A DNA stretch of 64,000 bases, from contig NZ_CP134159.1 of the NCBI RefSeq assembly GCF_032197885.1, forward strand, positions 1,612,001 to 1,676,000, read 5' to 3'. This document shows positions 16,977 to 24,996 of this stretch, piece after piece (positions within the stretch are counted from its first letter, which is position 1; each line of letters opens with the position of its first letter). Under the pieces are notes generated by a model that saw nothing but the letters and a program-made list of their open reading frames with translations, did no database searches and was not told the origin of the DNA. Source of the DNA: Levilactobacillus namurensis (GTDB lineage Bacteria > Bacillota > Bacilli > Lactobacillales > Lactobacillaceae). A program made the position numbers and the translations under genes.

Positions 16977-17870
16977 TTATTGCCAGAAACGCCGTGCCCC
17001 AGCATATTCTGCGGCATACTTAGCCGTGGTCATCGGGATGACTTCTACCGTTAGCCCCGGTTTCGGCGCATGCAACATCTGCCCTTCTCCCGCGTAAATG
17101 CCGACATGGTGAATCGTCCCCATGCCGTGATCCGTCGCGAAGAAGACCAGGTCGCCCACCGCTAATTCCTCCGGCGCGACCGGATAACCATTGGCGTATT
17201 GATCTTGTGCGTCCCGCGGAACCGCGTAATCCAAGGCCCGGTGAAGCGCATAGACCAGGCCCGAACAGTCAAAGCCCTGGGGTGTAATCCCGCCCCAGAG
17301 ATAGGGGGTCCCCAAGAACTGCCGGCCTAACGCCAATAAGCGGTCCCCATCATCGGCTCCACTCACGTTGACCGTCGCCGCAGAAGCCGCAATCAGTCCC
17401 GCGCCTAATGGTGTCATCACGTGAATCTCTTGAGCATCCTGACCCGTGGTGGTCAAGATAGTCCCCATTGGCAGTGCCATGACGACTTGTCCCTGCTCAT
17501 CTAAAAGGTCGGTTTGCGGGTGGACCAACCGCACCGTGGTGGTCGGGTAATCCAATTCACTGTCCGTCGCCGTCAGTTGCGCCACGGGAACCCAACCCGG
17601 GTACCCCCGCCGCTCTTGCCGGTTATTCTGCTTGGTCACAAAGATGTGGGCCCACTGTCCTTCGACCCGGTCTAAAATGACCCGATCGTTGAATAGCGCC
17701 TCCGTCACGATGACGTTTTGGTCGGCCAACCGCTCCCGGTCAGCATCTTTGAGTTGCTTTAACCAAGCTGAGATATCGCCATCAGCCAGGTACGACTGGT
17801 CCGCTTTCGTAGCACTGGTTGGCGTCGCCCACACCAAAGCCGTCGGCACTTTGATCCGTCGAATTTCCAT
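16977..17870 (-). CDS. SH3-NlpC/P60 murein-peptide endopeptidase (YkfC-like), no signal peptide
   Basis: The 297-residue protein has the layout of cytosolic gamma-D-glutamyl-diamino-acid endopeptidases such as YkfC: two SH3b-type domains (about 1-105 and 106-165) and a C-terminal NlpC/P60 domain with catalytic Cys in FDCSGLVYAL (about 200), His in IHHVGIYAGEG (about 252) and a third residue in MLHAPKPG. There is no signal peptide or anchor, so it probably trims imported wall peptides inside the cell. MurQ at 23.9-24.8 kb fits such recycling. GGAGG lies 7 bases before ATG 17870. An epimerase or transporter partner for peptide recycling is not adjacent. Confidence 0.85.
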   Translation of the reverse strand: MEIRRIKVPTALVWATPTSATKADQSYLADGDISAWLKQLKDADRERLADQNVIVTEALFNDRVILDRVEGQWAHIFVTKQNNRQERRGYPGWVPVAQLTATDSELDYPTTTVRLVHPQTDLLDEQGQVVMALPMGTILTTTGQDAQEIHVMTPLGAGLIAASAATVNVSGADDGDRLLALGRQFLGTPYLWGGITPQGFDCSGLVYALHRALDYAVPRDAQDQYANGYPVAPEELAVGDLVFFATDHGMGTIHHVGIYAGEGQMLHAPKPGLTVEVIPMTTAKYAAEYAGARRFWQ

Positions 17871-18022
17871 AAAACCGCCTCCAAATCCTTTACCCCCAAT
17901 ATACCAATAATCACCTCAACTTACTAGAACCTAAGCCACTTTAGTCTCTAAATGGTTAAAAAGAACTTAGTCTAAAATCCACCTGGTTCGGCACTAACCT
18001 CACCGTCTTAACCCGGGGTTCT

Positions 18023-18066
18023 AAAAATGTCGTCTATCAAACGAGATTCCCGTTTAATAGACGACA
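18023..18066 (-). terminator. Transketolase terminator
   Basis: A 15-pair stem with one mismatch (GTCGTCTAT-x-AAACG / CGTTT-x-ATAGACGAC) followed by ATTTTTA on the minus strand, 13 bases past the stop. Confidence 0.8.
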
Positions 18067-18078
18067 CCATTGGTAAAT

Positions 18079-20106
18079 TTAAGCGTTAAGGTCTAAATAA
18101 GTCTGTACGACCCGTTCTGGCGTGAAACCGGCCATGGTAATGACCTGTTCCCCCGCCCCACTAGCACCGAATTGGTCTTGTGAGATAACAGCTCCATCGA
18201 GACCGGTGTACTGGCACCATCCCAGCCCACTAGCCATTTCGACAGCGACCCGTCGCCGTAACCGACGGGGCAAGACCTTTTCACGGTAGTCTTGCGACTG
18301 GGCGTTGAACCGTTCAAAACTCGGCAGAGAAACCACCCGTACATCGTGTCCCGCCGCTAAGAGTTGCGCCTGGGCGGCTAACGCCAACTGAACTTCGGAA
18401 CCCGACGCCAGTAAGATTCCTTCCGCCGTCCCCTGAGCTTCGCTGACCACGTAACCCCCACGTTTCACACCACTGTGCACCCGGGCTGCCGGCTTAGGTA
18501 GCGTCGGTAAGCCCTGTCGCGTCAACACGATAGCGGTTGGATGATCGGTGGCCTCTAAGGCCGCAGCCCACGCCGCCACCGTTTCGTTCCCGTCTGCTGG
18601 CCGGAAAACCGTCAACCCCGGAATGGCCCGGAGCGCTGCCAGCTGCTCCACGGGTTCGTGCGTGGGACCATCTTCCCCAACGGCTAAGGAGTCGTGGGTG
18701 AAGACGTAGATCACCGGTAGCTTCTGCAGGGCCGCTAACCGGATAGCCCCCTTCATGTAGTCAGAAAAGACGAAGAAGGTCGAGCCAAAGACCCGGGTCC
18801 CGCCGTGTAGGGCAATCCCGTTCATCGCCGCTGCTTCCGCGAATTCCCGAACACCAAACCAGAGGTTCCGTCCTTGCCGGTTCGCTGCGCTGAAGCGATC
18901 ATCGGCCGCAATCGCCGTTTTATTCGAGCTAAAGAGGTCGGCAGAGCCACCCCAGAGATTGGGACACAACGCACTTAACTGCTGGAGGGTCTCCTGACCG
19001 CTGACTCGTGACGCCAACCGGTCCTTCTTATAGTAGACCGGTAATTGGTCTACCAAATGCTTCGGAAGGGTCTGACTCACCCCTTGGGCAAAGCGCGCTG
19101 CCAGTTGGGGTTCCAAGGCTGAATACCGGGAGATCATACTGGACCACTCTTGATGGTTCGCCCAGCCCCGGGCCTTGATACTACTTAAGAACCGATCATG
19201 GACGGCTTCCGGAACCGTAAAGGGATCATTGTCCCACCCGTAGAAGTTCCGTGTTGCCGCCAAATCAGCTTGGCTTAACGGCGCGCCGTGGACTTTATTG
19301 GTCCCTGCATGGGGACTACCGGCCCCAATCTGCGTCTTGACCTCGATCAAGGTCGGCCCATCCTGATTACGCTTAGCCGCCGTAATGGCCGCATCGATAG
19401 CTTCCAAGTCATCGCCATCCGCGACCCGCGAATAGTTCCAGCCATAGCTGATAAAGCGTTGGGCGACATCGTCATGACAAGCGTTCGTCAACGGCCCGTC
19501 CAAAGAGACATCGTTTGAGTCGTACAGAACGATTAACTTATTCAAGTTCAACTGACCAGCCAGACTGGCGGCTTCTGCCGCGACCCCTTCCATCAGATCA
19601 CCATCCCCGCAGAGTGCGTAGGTGTAGTGATCGACAACGGGGTAGTCTTCGCGGTTGTATTCCGCCGCCAAATGGGACTCCGCCATGGCCATCCCGACCG
19701 CCATACCGATTCCTTGACCCAGCGGACCCGTCGTGGCATCAACGCCTGGCGTAACTCCGAATTCCGGATGGCCGGGCGTCTTACTCCCCAATTGACGGAA
19801 GTGCATCAGGTCATCCCGACTCACAGCAAACCCACTGAGATGCAGGAGACTGTACAGCATGGCTGAACCGTGCCCCGCTGAGAGGACGAACCGGTCCCGG
19901 TTAAACCACTTCGGGAACGAAGGATCCACTCGCAGGTGCCGTGAAAATAAGACATACGCCATTGGCGCTGCGCCCAATGGTAATCCTGGATGGCCGGAAC
20001 GTGCCCGGGAGATCATATCCATACTGAGCATTCGGACCGCCGTAACGGCTTGGGTATCTACTTGATCAAAATTCATTTGTTCTTGGACAACTTTTTCATT
20101 TAACAT
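18079..20106 (-). CDS. tkt: Transketolase
   Basis: A thiamine-diphosphate enzyme that moves two-carbon units between sugar phosphates in the non-oxidative pentose phosphate pathway. Landmarks from the N-terminus: [29 protein letters not shown], the cofactor motif [18 protein letters not shown] ending in [10 protein letters not shown], and in the pyrimidine domain [14 protein letters not shown] and [16 protein letters not shown]. The length of 675 residues is normal. ATG 20106 follows a GAGG core by 9 bases; ATG 20133 has no ribosome binding site and ATG 20079 is a further alternative. Monocistronic with a strong promoter and terminator. Confidence 0.95.
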   Translation of the reverse strand: MLNEKVVQEQMNFDQVDTQAVTAVRMLSMDMISRARSGHPGLPLGAAPMAYVLFSRHLRVDPSFPKWFNRDRFVLSAGHGSAMLYSLLHLSGFAVSRDDLMHFRQLGSKTPGHPEFGVTPGVDATTGPLGQGIGMAVGMAMAESHLAAEYNREDYPVVDHYTYALCGDGDLMEGVAAEAASLAGQLNLNKLIVLYDSNDVSLDGPLTNACHDDVAQRFISYGWNYSRVADGDDLEAIDAAITAAKRNQDGPTLIEVKTQIGAGSPHAGTNKVHGAPLSQADLAATRNFYGWDNDPFTVPEAVHDRFLSSIKARGWANHQEWSSMISRYSALEPQLAARFAQGVSQTLPKHLVDQLPVYYKKDRLASRVSGQETLQQLSALCPNLWGGSADLFSSNKTAIAADDRFSAANRQGRNLWFGVREFAEAAAMNGIALHGGTRVFGSTFFVFSDYMKGAIRLAALQKLPVIYVFTHDSLAVGEDGPTHEPVEQLAALRAIPGLTVFRPADGNETVAAWAAALEATDHPTAIVLTRQGLPTLPKPAARVHSGVKRGGYVVSEAQGTAEGILLASGSEVQLALAAQAQLLAAGHDVRVVSLPSFERFNAQSQDYREKVLPRRLRRRVAVEMASGLGWCQYTGLDGAVISQDQFGASGAGEQVITMAGFTPERVVQTYLDLNA

Positions 20107-20217
20107 CTCAATAAGCCTCGCTTTATCGACCATACCATTTATGATCGTTGATTTTCATTTGATGACATTAAACGCTAACTTTACCGGTAGAGTCGACGTT
20201 AGGCTTCGACTTTCATA

Positions 20218-20246
20218 ACTATACCAATCTAACCGATTAAATGCAA
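20218..20246 (-). promoter_or_regulatory. Transketolase promoter
   Basis: Minus-strand TTGCAT, 17-base spacer, TATAGT preceded by TGG (extended -10). It leaves a leader of about 105 bases before ATG 20106. The rest of the 308-base gap holds only the rbsK terminator and an AT-rich stretch. Confidence 0.75.
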
Positions 20247-20350
20247 TAGCTAAATAGAACGTTATTAGATAGGCCTTTATATCGTTTAATTGGTCTAACC
20301 ATTTTGTAGACCGGTATTTAAATGCTGCAACCGGTTGTCATAATCATTAT

Positions 20351-20391
20351 AAAAAAAAGGATTCTTTTCAAATTAATTTGAAAAGAATCCT
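20351..20391 (-). terminator. Ribokinase terminator
   Basis: A perfect 16-bp stem (AGGATTCTTTTCAAAT and its complement, 2-base loop) followed by eight T on the minus strand. Confidence 0.9.
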
Positions 20392-20414
20392 GAATAGACC
20401 AATTTAATTGTTGG

Positions 20415-21338
20415 TTACTTCTTAGCTGCTGCTTGAACCTGGTCAAAGGTTGGAATCGATGGCATAGCCCCGAGTCCCTGGACCGTCAAGGAACTGGCCC
20501 GTTGTGCGAAGACCAGCGCCGTTTCAACGTTACTCAAGTCTGGCGTCAACTGCGAGCTCAAGGCGCCGATGAAGGTATCCCCAGCGGCCGTGGTGTCCAC
20601 CGCCTTGACCTTAAACGCCGGTACGAAACCAGAACCGTACTTTTCAGTATTGTAGTACGCGCCCTTACTCCCGACCGTGATAATCAAGTTTTTAACGCCC
20701 ATTTCCCGGAATTTCACCGCATTGGCATCCATCGACGCCACATCCGTTACTTCGATCCCCGTTAAAACGGCACTTTCCGTTTCGTTAGGAACCACCAAAT
20801 CAGTCACTTTCAGGATGGCTGGGTCAATCTTCGCAGCCGGCGCCGGGTTCAGAATCGTGGTGACCCCGTGTTGTTTGGCCAGCGTAAAGGCCGTTAACGT
20901 CGCCGCTTGTGGCGTCTCGAATTGGGTAATTAAGAAGTCGGCCTTGGCAATCTCTGCTTCCACTGCCGTGACTTCAGCTGGCTTGATCTGCTGGTTAGAG
21001 CCCCCGTAGACCAAGATACTGTTCTGCCCCTCTTCGTCTAACAGGATGAAGGCAGACCCCGTCCCAACGGTCTTATCGGTCACAATGGCACTAGTGTCGA
21101 TACCGTCGTTCTTGAGGGATTCCACCATAAACCGACCGGCTTCGTCATTCCCCACCTTACCGATGAAGCGGGTCTGAGCGCCCGCCCGTGCAGCCGCGAC
21201 CGCTTGGTTCGCACCCTTACCACCGGCGGCACTACTCTTGTTTTCCGTAGAGAGCGTTTCGCCCGGCTGAGGCATCCGCGCAATCCGCAAGGTGGTGTCG
21301 ACGTTCAAACTTCCTAATACCGTTACTTGATTTGTCAT
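20415..21338 (-). CDS. rbsK: Ribokinase
   Basis: A PfkB-family sugar kinase of 307 residues that phosphorylates ribose to ribose-5-phosphate. The N-terminal substrate signature GSLNVD, the GGKGANQAVAAARAGA signature near residue 40, and the C-terminal DTTAAGDTFIGALS with catalytic Asp (about residue 255) are all present. It lies downstream of a LacI-type regulator gene and behind a palindromic operator, which supports ribose as substrate. No ribose transporter or rbsD is adjacent, so uptake must be encoded elsewhere. A related nucleoside or sugar kinase activity cannot be fully excluded. Confidence 0.92.
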   Translation of the reverse strand: MTNQVTVLGSLNVDTTLRIARMPQPGETLSTENKSSAAGGKGANQAVAAARAGAQTRFIGKVGNDEAGRFMVESLKNDGIDTSAIVTDKTVGTGSAFILLDEEGQNSILVYGGSNQQIKPAEVTAVEAEIAKADFLITQFETPQAATLTAFTLAKQHGVTTILNPAPAAKIDPAILKVTDLVVPNETESAVLTGIEVTDVASMDANAVKFREMGVKNLIITVGSKGAYYNTEKYGSGFVPAFKVKAVDTTAAGDTFIGALSSQLTPDLSNVETALVFAQRASSLTVQGLGAMPSIPTFDQVQAAAKK

Positions 21339-21372
21339 AATTGACCCTTCACTCCTTCATCCTGAGTTGCGT

Positions 21373-21392
21373 GTAAAACGTTTTACGTTATA
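21373..21392 (-). promoter_or_regulatory. rbsK operator and -10 element
   Basis: GTAAAACGTTTTAC (21373-21386) is a perfect 14-bp palindrome of LacI/RbsR type. It directly follows the putative rbsK -10 TATAAC (21387-21392 on the minus strand), a position suited to repression. The -35 is weak. Confidence 0.7.
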
Positions 21393-21459
21393 CTGACGCA
21401 ACGTGTTTTAACTTTCTACACGTAGCGTATCATATTTCGAAAAGGCTTACAAGCGGAAT

Positions 21460-22473
21460 TTAATCCGGCTTAACCGGTCCCGTGCTTTCTCGCTGCCGAA
21501 AATCAACTGGTAGCGCCACCACCTGTGCCGCTTGACGCCGATTATGGATCCGGTTGATCAGCAGTTCTGTGGCCTGTTCACCCATTGTGACCACCGGTTG
21601 GTGCACACTGCTTAACCGTGGCACGACATACTCGTCCAAATCAATATCATCGTAGCCCAGGACTGAGATATCCTGAGGCACGCGAATTCCCCGTTCGTGG
21701 AACCCCCGCATCAACCCTAATGCCGTCTCATCGTTAATGGCAAAGACTGCTGTGGGGTGTTGCTTTAGAACTGCCGCCGTAGCTTGATAGCCCCCTAGCT
21801 TCGTCATCGGTGACAAGATAATGTCCGCATCCGTCAACGTCACCTGGGCTTGGGCCAATGCCTGGCGAAATCCTGCCAGGCGAATCCGCAAATTCTGGGT
21901 AGCATTTTGGGGCATGACCACTGCAATCCGCCGGTGACCAAAGGCCAACAAGTGTTGCGCCGCTAACTGGCCGCCCCGGTCGTCATCGATGCGGACCCCA
22001 TCCATGCTGGGCCCACCGTTTTGATCGATCAGTAAGTACGGAATCCCATTCTTCTTCAGGATATTATCAATGGCTTCCCCGGTAATCGAGGCACTGGCGA
22101 TGATCAGCCCGTCGACCGCCCGCTTGATCAGTTCCTGCAGATAGTAGCTTTCCAACTTCTCATCGTGGTTCGCCCCAAAAATCAGGGGAATGAACTGTCG
22201 CTGCCGACTCGCTGATTGGACCCCCTTAATGAACATACTAAAAAAGGGGTTCCCTAAGTTAGGGACCAAGACACCGATGGTCTGCGCCGACTTCATAATT
22301 AAATTCCGCGCATTAAAGTCCGGGACGTACCCCATCTCTTCTTGCAATTGATGGACGCGCCGGCGGGTATCCAGACTAAACCGCTCGCCTTTACCGTTTA
22401 AAATTTGTGAAACCGTGGTGACTGAAACGCCCGCCGCTTCAGCCAGGTCTCGAATCGTGACTTTGCGTGTCAT
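21460..22473 (-). CDS. rbsR: LacI-family repressor, probable ribose regulator
   Basis: A 337-residue LacI/GalR regulator. The N-terminal helix-turn-helix is TIRDLAEAAGVSVTTVSQIL, followed by the hinge helix region and a periplasmic-binding-protein-like sensor domain (IGVLVPNLGNPFFS onward, with DGLIIAS, GHRRIAVV and LGYDDIDLDEYV). ATG 22473 has GGAGG 5 bases upstream; the longer frame at 22485 would start inside that site. It is transcribed towards rbsK, with a 121-base gap that carries the operator. Ribose (or ribose-5-phosphate) as effector is inferred from the neighbour. Confidence 0.85.
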   Translation of the reverse strand: MTRKVTIRDLAEAAGVSVTTVSQILNGKGERFSLDTRRRVHQLQEEMGYVPDFNARNLIMKSAQTIGVLVPNLGNPFFSMFIKGVQSASRQRQFIPLIFGANHDEKLESYYLQELIKRAVDGLIIASASITGEAIDNILKKNGIPYLLIDQNGGPSMDGVRIDDDRGGQLAAQHLLAFGHRRIAVVMPQNATQNLRIRLAGFRQALAQAQVTLTDADIILSPMTKLGGYQATAAVLKQHPTAVFAINDETALGLMRGFHERGIRVPQDISVLGYDDIDLDEYVVPRLSSVHQPVVTMGEQATELLINRIHNRRQAAQVVALPVDFRQRESTGPVKPD

Positions 22474-22502
22474 AGCAACCTCCACACCATCTTGTTTAGT
22501 TT

Positions 22503-22529
22503 ATTATACCGCACGGGTTAGCGCTTGCG
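22503..22529 (-). promoter_or_regulatory. rbsR promoter -10 with overlapping cre-like site
   Basis: Perfect TATAAT at 22503-22508 (minus) 30 bases before the ATG. CGCAAGCGCTAACC at 22516-22529 matches the cre core GnAAnCGnTnnC and lies where the -10/-35 spacer should be, so CcpA could block the promoter. No clear -35. Confidence 0.5.
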
Positions 22530-22742
22530 GGCGAAGTTTTCCAGAAAAACTAAAGAGCGTGCGATAAAAGGCGGTTAGTCAAGGGGCAGCCGGTGCCAAT
22601 CAGCATACACTTAAGACGACAAATGGTTGGTGTTCTTATTTATGCAAGCAACCACTATGCCCTTATCCTGTTGGGGGACGAGAGTCTTTTTAATCGATAA
22701 TAAGCGTCAATCATATACTTGAATACCACATCACTGCCGTTC
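22530..22742. other. Gene-free stretch between rbsR and the aldo/keto reductase
   Basis: The gap from the rbsR start to the reductase stop is about 330 bases. Apart from the rbsR promoter and the reductase terminator I see no gene, no RNA-like structure and no repeat here. Confidence 0.5.
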
Positions 22743-22780
22743 AAAAAAGCTCTGTAAAACCGTTTGGATTTTACAGAGCT
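22743..22780 (-). terminator. Aldo/keto reductase terminator
   Basis: Perfect 12-bp stem (AGCTCTGTAAAA / TTTTACAGAGCT, 9-base loop) followed by six T on the minus strand. Confidence 0.85.
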
Positions 22781-22804
22781 AGTCTTAGACTGTTTCAAGT
22801 TCAA

Positions 22805-23794
22805 TTAAGCTTTCAAGATTCGGTCAATAGCGGCCAATTCTTCAGGATCAAATTTCAGATTCTGCACGGCCTTGACGTTTTCATACAAGTGTTCCGGCTT
22901 GGAAGCCCCCGTAATCACACTCGTCACTACGGGATCATGGAGTAACCAAGCTAGCGCCATGTGGGAGAGTTTCTGCCCCCGACTCTGCGCAATCTTGTTC
23001 AAAGCGACCAGTTTTTGGGCCACTTTATCCCGGCCCTGATCCAAGACATATTGACTGGACCAGTGAATGTTCACATCATCGGGAATCCCATCCAGATACT
23101 TATCGGTCAACAGACCTTCCGCCAACGGACCATACGCAATGACCCCGGCGTTGTTCCGGCGCATCTCGTCAAACAAACCGTCCTGGTTGGCCTTTTGGTT
23201 CAACATATTGTAGGAAACCTGGTCCGCCACGAATGGCGTGTGGAGGTCCTTGAAAATCTTGATCATGGCTGCTGCTTGTGGCGCCGTGTAGTTGGAGATT
23301 CCCACGTAGAGTGCCTTCCCTTGGCGAACGATATCGTTCAACGCAACGGCTGTCTCTTCAGGTGACGTCTCCGGATCGAACCGGTGGCTGTAGTACACGT
23401 CAACGTAGTCCAAGCCCATCCGTTCCAGCGATTGATCCAATGAGGCAATCAGTGCTTTACGGGAGCTCATCTGGCCATAAGGTCCAGGCCACATATGGAA
23501 CCCAGCCTTCGTGGTAATCACGAGTTCATCACGGTAAGGCTTCAATTCCCGGGCAAAGACCTGCCCGAATAGCCGTTCCGCTTCACCAGTTCCCGGACCG
23601 TAGTTCGCCGCGTTATCGAAGCTGAAGATGCCCGCATCGAACGCCTTTAAAATGATGTCCCGCGTATCCGCATAGTTGGCACTTTCACCAAAACTATGCC
23701 ACATGCCAAAAGAAATTGCCGGTAGTTGAAAACCGGTATTGCCTGCTCGGCGAATCGGCATCTTCTCGTACCGTTTTTCATCTGCTACATACAT
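22805..23794 (-). CDS. Aldo/keto reductase (YghZ/Kv-beta-like)
   Basis: A 329-residue NADPH-dependent reductase of the subgroup that includes Escherichia coli YghZ, which reduces glyceraldehyde-3-phosphate and methylglyoxal. The N-terminus (MYVADEKRYEKMPIRRAG) is typical. Catalytic residues are visible: Asp and Tyr in FDNAANYG, Lys in TTKAG, and His in YYSHRFDP; the cofactor end reads TSVITGASKPEHL. ATG 23794 matches the usual family start; AAAGGAATGG lies 10 or more bases upstream, and the TTG at 23821 precedes it. The gene starts 84 bases after murQ without an intervening terminator but has its own promoter. Confidence 0.88.
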   Translation of the reverse strand: MYVADEKRYEKMPIRRAGNTGFQLPAISFGMWHSFGESANYADTRDIILKAFDAGIFSFDNAANYGPGTGEAERLFGQVFARELKPYRDELVITTKAGFHMWPGPYGQMSSRKALIASLDQSLERMGLDYVDVYYSHRFDPETSPEETAVALNDIVRQGKALYVGISNYTAPQAAAMIKIFKDLHTPFVADQVSYNMLNQKANQDGLFDEMRRNNAGVIAYGPLAEGLLTDKYLDGIPDDVNIHWSSQYVLDQGRDKVAQKLVALNKIAQSRGQKLSHMALAWLLHDPVVTSVITGASKPEHLYENVKAVQNLKFDPEELAAIDRILKA

Positions 23795-23833
23795 AAACTT
23801 GTCCCATTCCTTTCTACTCAATACCTAGTCTAA

Positions 23834-23863
23834 AGTATAAAGGAATTGGTGCGGACCGGTCAA
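23834..23863 (-). promoter_or_regulatory. Aldo/keto reductase promoter
   Basis: Minus-strand TTGACC, 18-base spacer, TATACT, 39 bases before the ATG. Confidence 0.65.
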
Positions 23864-23877
23864 GCGATTCACTAGGG

Positions 23878-24786
23878 CTAATGGCGGTCGTCACTTAACT
23901 TCACGGCCTGAGAAACGTGGCCGTTAGTGGTAGCCAATAACTCCTTAGCCTCCGCAATGGTGCCCTTGGTCTCAATCAGCACAATGGCCAACGGAACATT
24001 ATTCCCCGAACGCGCTAACGCCCGCTCGGCAGCCAGCGTAGACGTCTGAGTTGCTTCCGCGATGATCTTCTTGGCCCGCTCTAAAGTCTTATCGTTTGTC
24101 GGGACTACGTTAATCATCAGGTTCTGGTAGACCTTCCCAGACTTGATCATGATACCCGTAGACAGCATGTTCAATACCATCTTCTCGGCCGTTCCCGCCT
24201 TTAGCAGGGTCGCCCCGGTAATGACTTCTGGCCCCACAACGGGGGTAATCGGGTAATCCGCTAATTCGGCAAGTTCACTATCGGCGATGCACGAGAACCC
24301 AATCCCCAATGCCCCTTGCGTCTGCGCATACCGCAACGCGGCTACCGTGTACGGCGTCTGGCCAGAGGCCGCACTAGCAATCACGATATCGTTCGCCGTG
24401 ATATTAACCGCTTCCAAATCAGTCTGGGCAAGTTCTGGTGAATCCTCTGCCGACTGAACGGTCTGGGTCAAAGCCGCTTGGCCCCCCGCAATCAGCCCAA
24501 ACGTCTGCTGGGCCGTTAACCCATAAGTGGGCTGTAACTCGGTAGCGTCGATGACGCCTAAGCGACCGGACGTGCCGGCACCCACGTAAATCAACCGACC
24601 ACCCTGATCAAACTTGGGATACGCCGCATCAATGGCCGCGGCAATCTGGGGCAATTGCTTCTGGACCGCCCGGGCTACCCGCTGATCTTCCCGATTAATC
24701 GTGGCCACCATATCTAGTGTCGATTCCCGATCAATATGGGTCGAACGGTGATTACGTTGTTCCGTCAAAATTTCGTCTAATTGCAT
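23878..24786 (-). CDS. murQ: N-acetylmuramic acid 6-phosphate etherase
   Basis: Cleaves the lactyl ether of MurNAc-6-phosphate to give GlcNAc-6-phosphate and D-lactate during cell-wall recycling. The 302-residue SIS-domain protein carries EQRNHRS near the N-terminus, YVGAGTSGRLGVIDATELQPT with the catalytic Glu (about 68-88), SAASGQTPY and EVITGATLLKAGTAEKMVLN. ATG 24786 has GGAGG 8 bases upstream, inside a longer frame from 24801. No MurNAc PTS transporter is adjacent. Two cre sites bracket its promoter, so it is probably repressed on good sugars. Confidence 0.93.
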   Translation of the reverse strand: MQLDEILTEQRNHRSTHIDRESTLDMVATINREDQRVARAVQKQLPQIAAAIDAAYPKFDQGGRLIYVGAGTSGRLGVIDATELQPTYGLTAQQTFGLIAGGQAALTQTVQSAEDSPELAQTDLEAVNITANDIVIASAASGQTPYTVAALRYAQTQGALGIGFSCIADSELAELADYPITPVVGPEVITGATLLKAGTAEKMVLNMLSTGIMIKSGKVYQNLMINVVPTNDKTLERAKKIIAEATQTSTLAAERALARSGNNVPLAIVLIETKGTIAEAKELLATTNGHVSQAVKLSDDRH

Positions 24787-24821
24787 ATCGTCATCCTCCA
24801 ACCTACGTGATAAACATTTTA

Positions 24822-24835
24822 TGTATTCGTTTTCA
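24822..24835 (-). promoter_or_regulatory. cre site downstream of the murQ -10
   Basis: Minus-strand TGAAAACGAATACA fits the relaxed CcpA consensus TGNAANCGNWNWCA at all positions. It lies about 15-28 bases past the -10, suited to transcription roadblock. Confidence 0.65.
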
Positions 24836-24849
24836 TAAACACTACTTTA

Positions 24850-24878
24850 GGTATAACATGTTCCATAATGAATTTCAA
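24850..24878 (-). promoter_or_regulatory. murQ promoter
   Basis: Minus-strand TTGAAA, 17-base spacer, TATACC, giving a leader of about 55 bases. Confidence 0.65.
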
Positions 24879-24897
24879 TTGTGATTTCAAAAATGTT

Positions 24898-24911
24898 AGC
24901 AAGCGTTTTCA
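24898..24911 (+). promoter_or_regulatory. cre site upstream of the murQ promoter
   Basis: AGCAAGCGTTTTCA matches the cre consensus at all defined bases but the first. It lies 20 bases upstream of the murQ -35, so with the site at 24822 it brackets the promoter. Confidence 0.55.
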
Positions 24912-24924
24912 TTTCTAGGCAACC

Positions 24925-24957
24925 AAAAAGCCACCCGGTCAACACCGCGTGGCTTTT
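24925..24957 (-). terminator. Terminator of the amidase-oppA operon
   Basis: Stem AAAAGCCAC / GTGGCTTTT with a 14-base GC-rich loop that adds pairs, ending in TTTTT on the minus strand. Confidence 0.8.
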
Positions 24958-24996
24958 CATCATGTTTTCATTAAACTTTGGGTTCTGGGCTAGAAC

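Noticed and set aside
22530..22742. Possible decayed gene between rbsR and the aldo/keto reductase
   Set aside because: No stretch in any frame resembles a known protein and no remnants of start or domain motifs could be seen.
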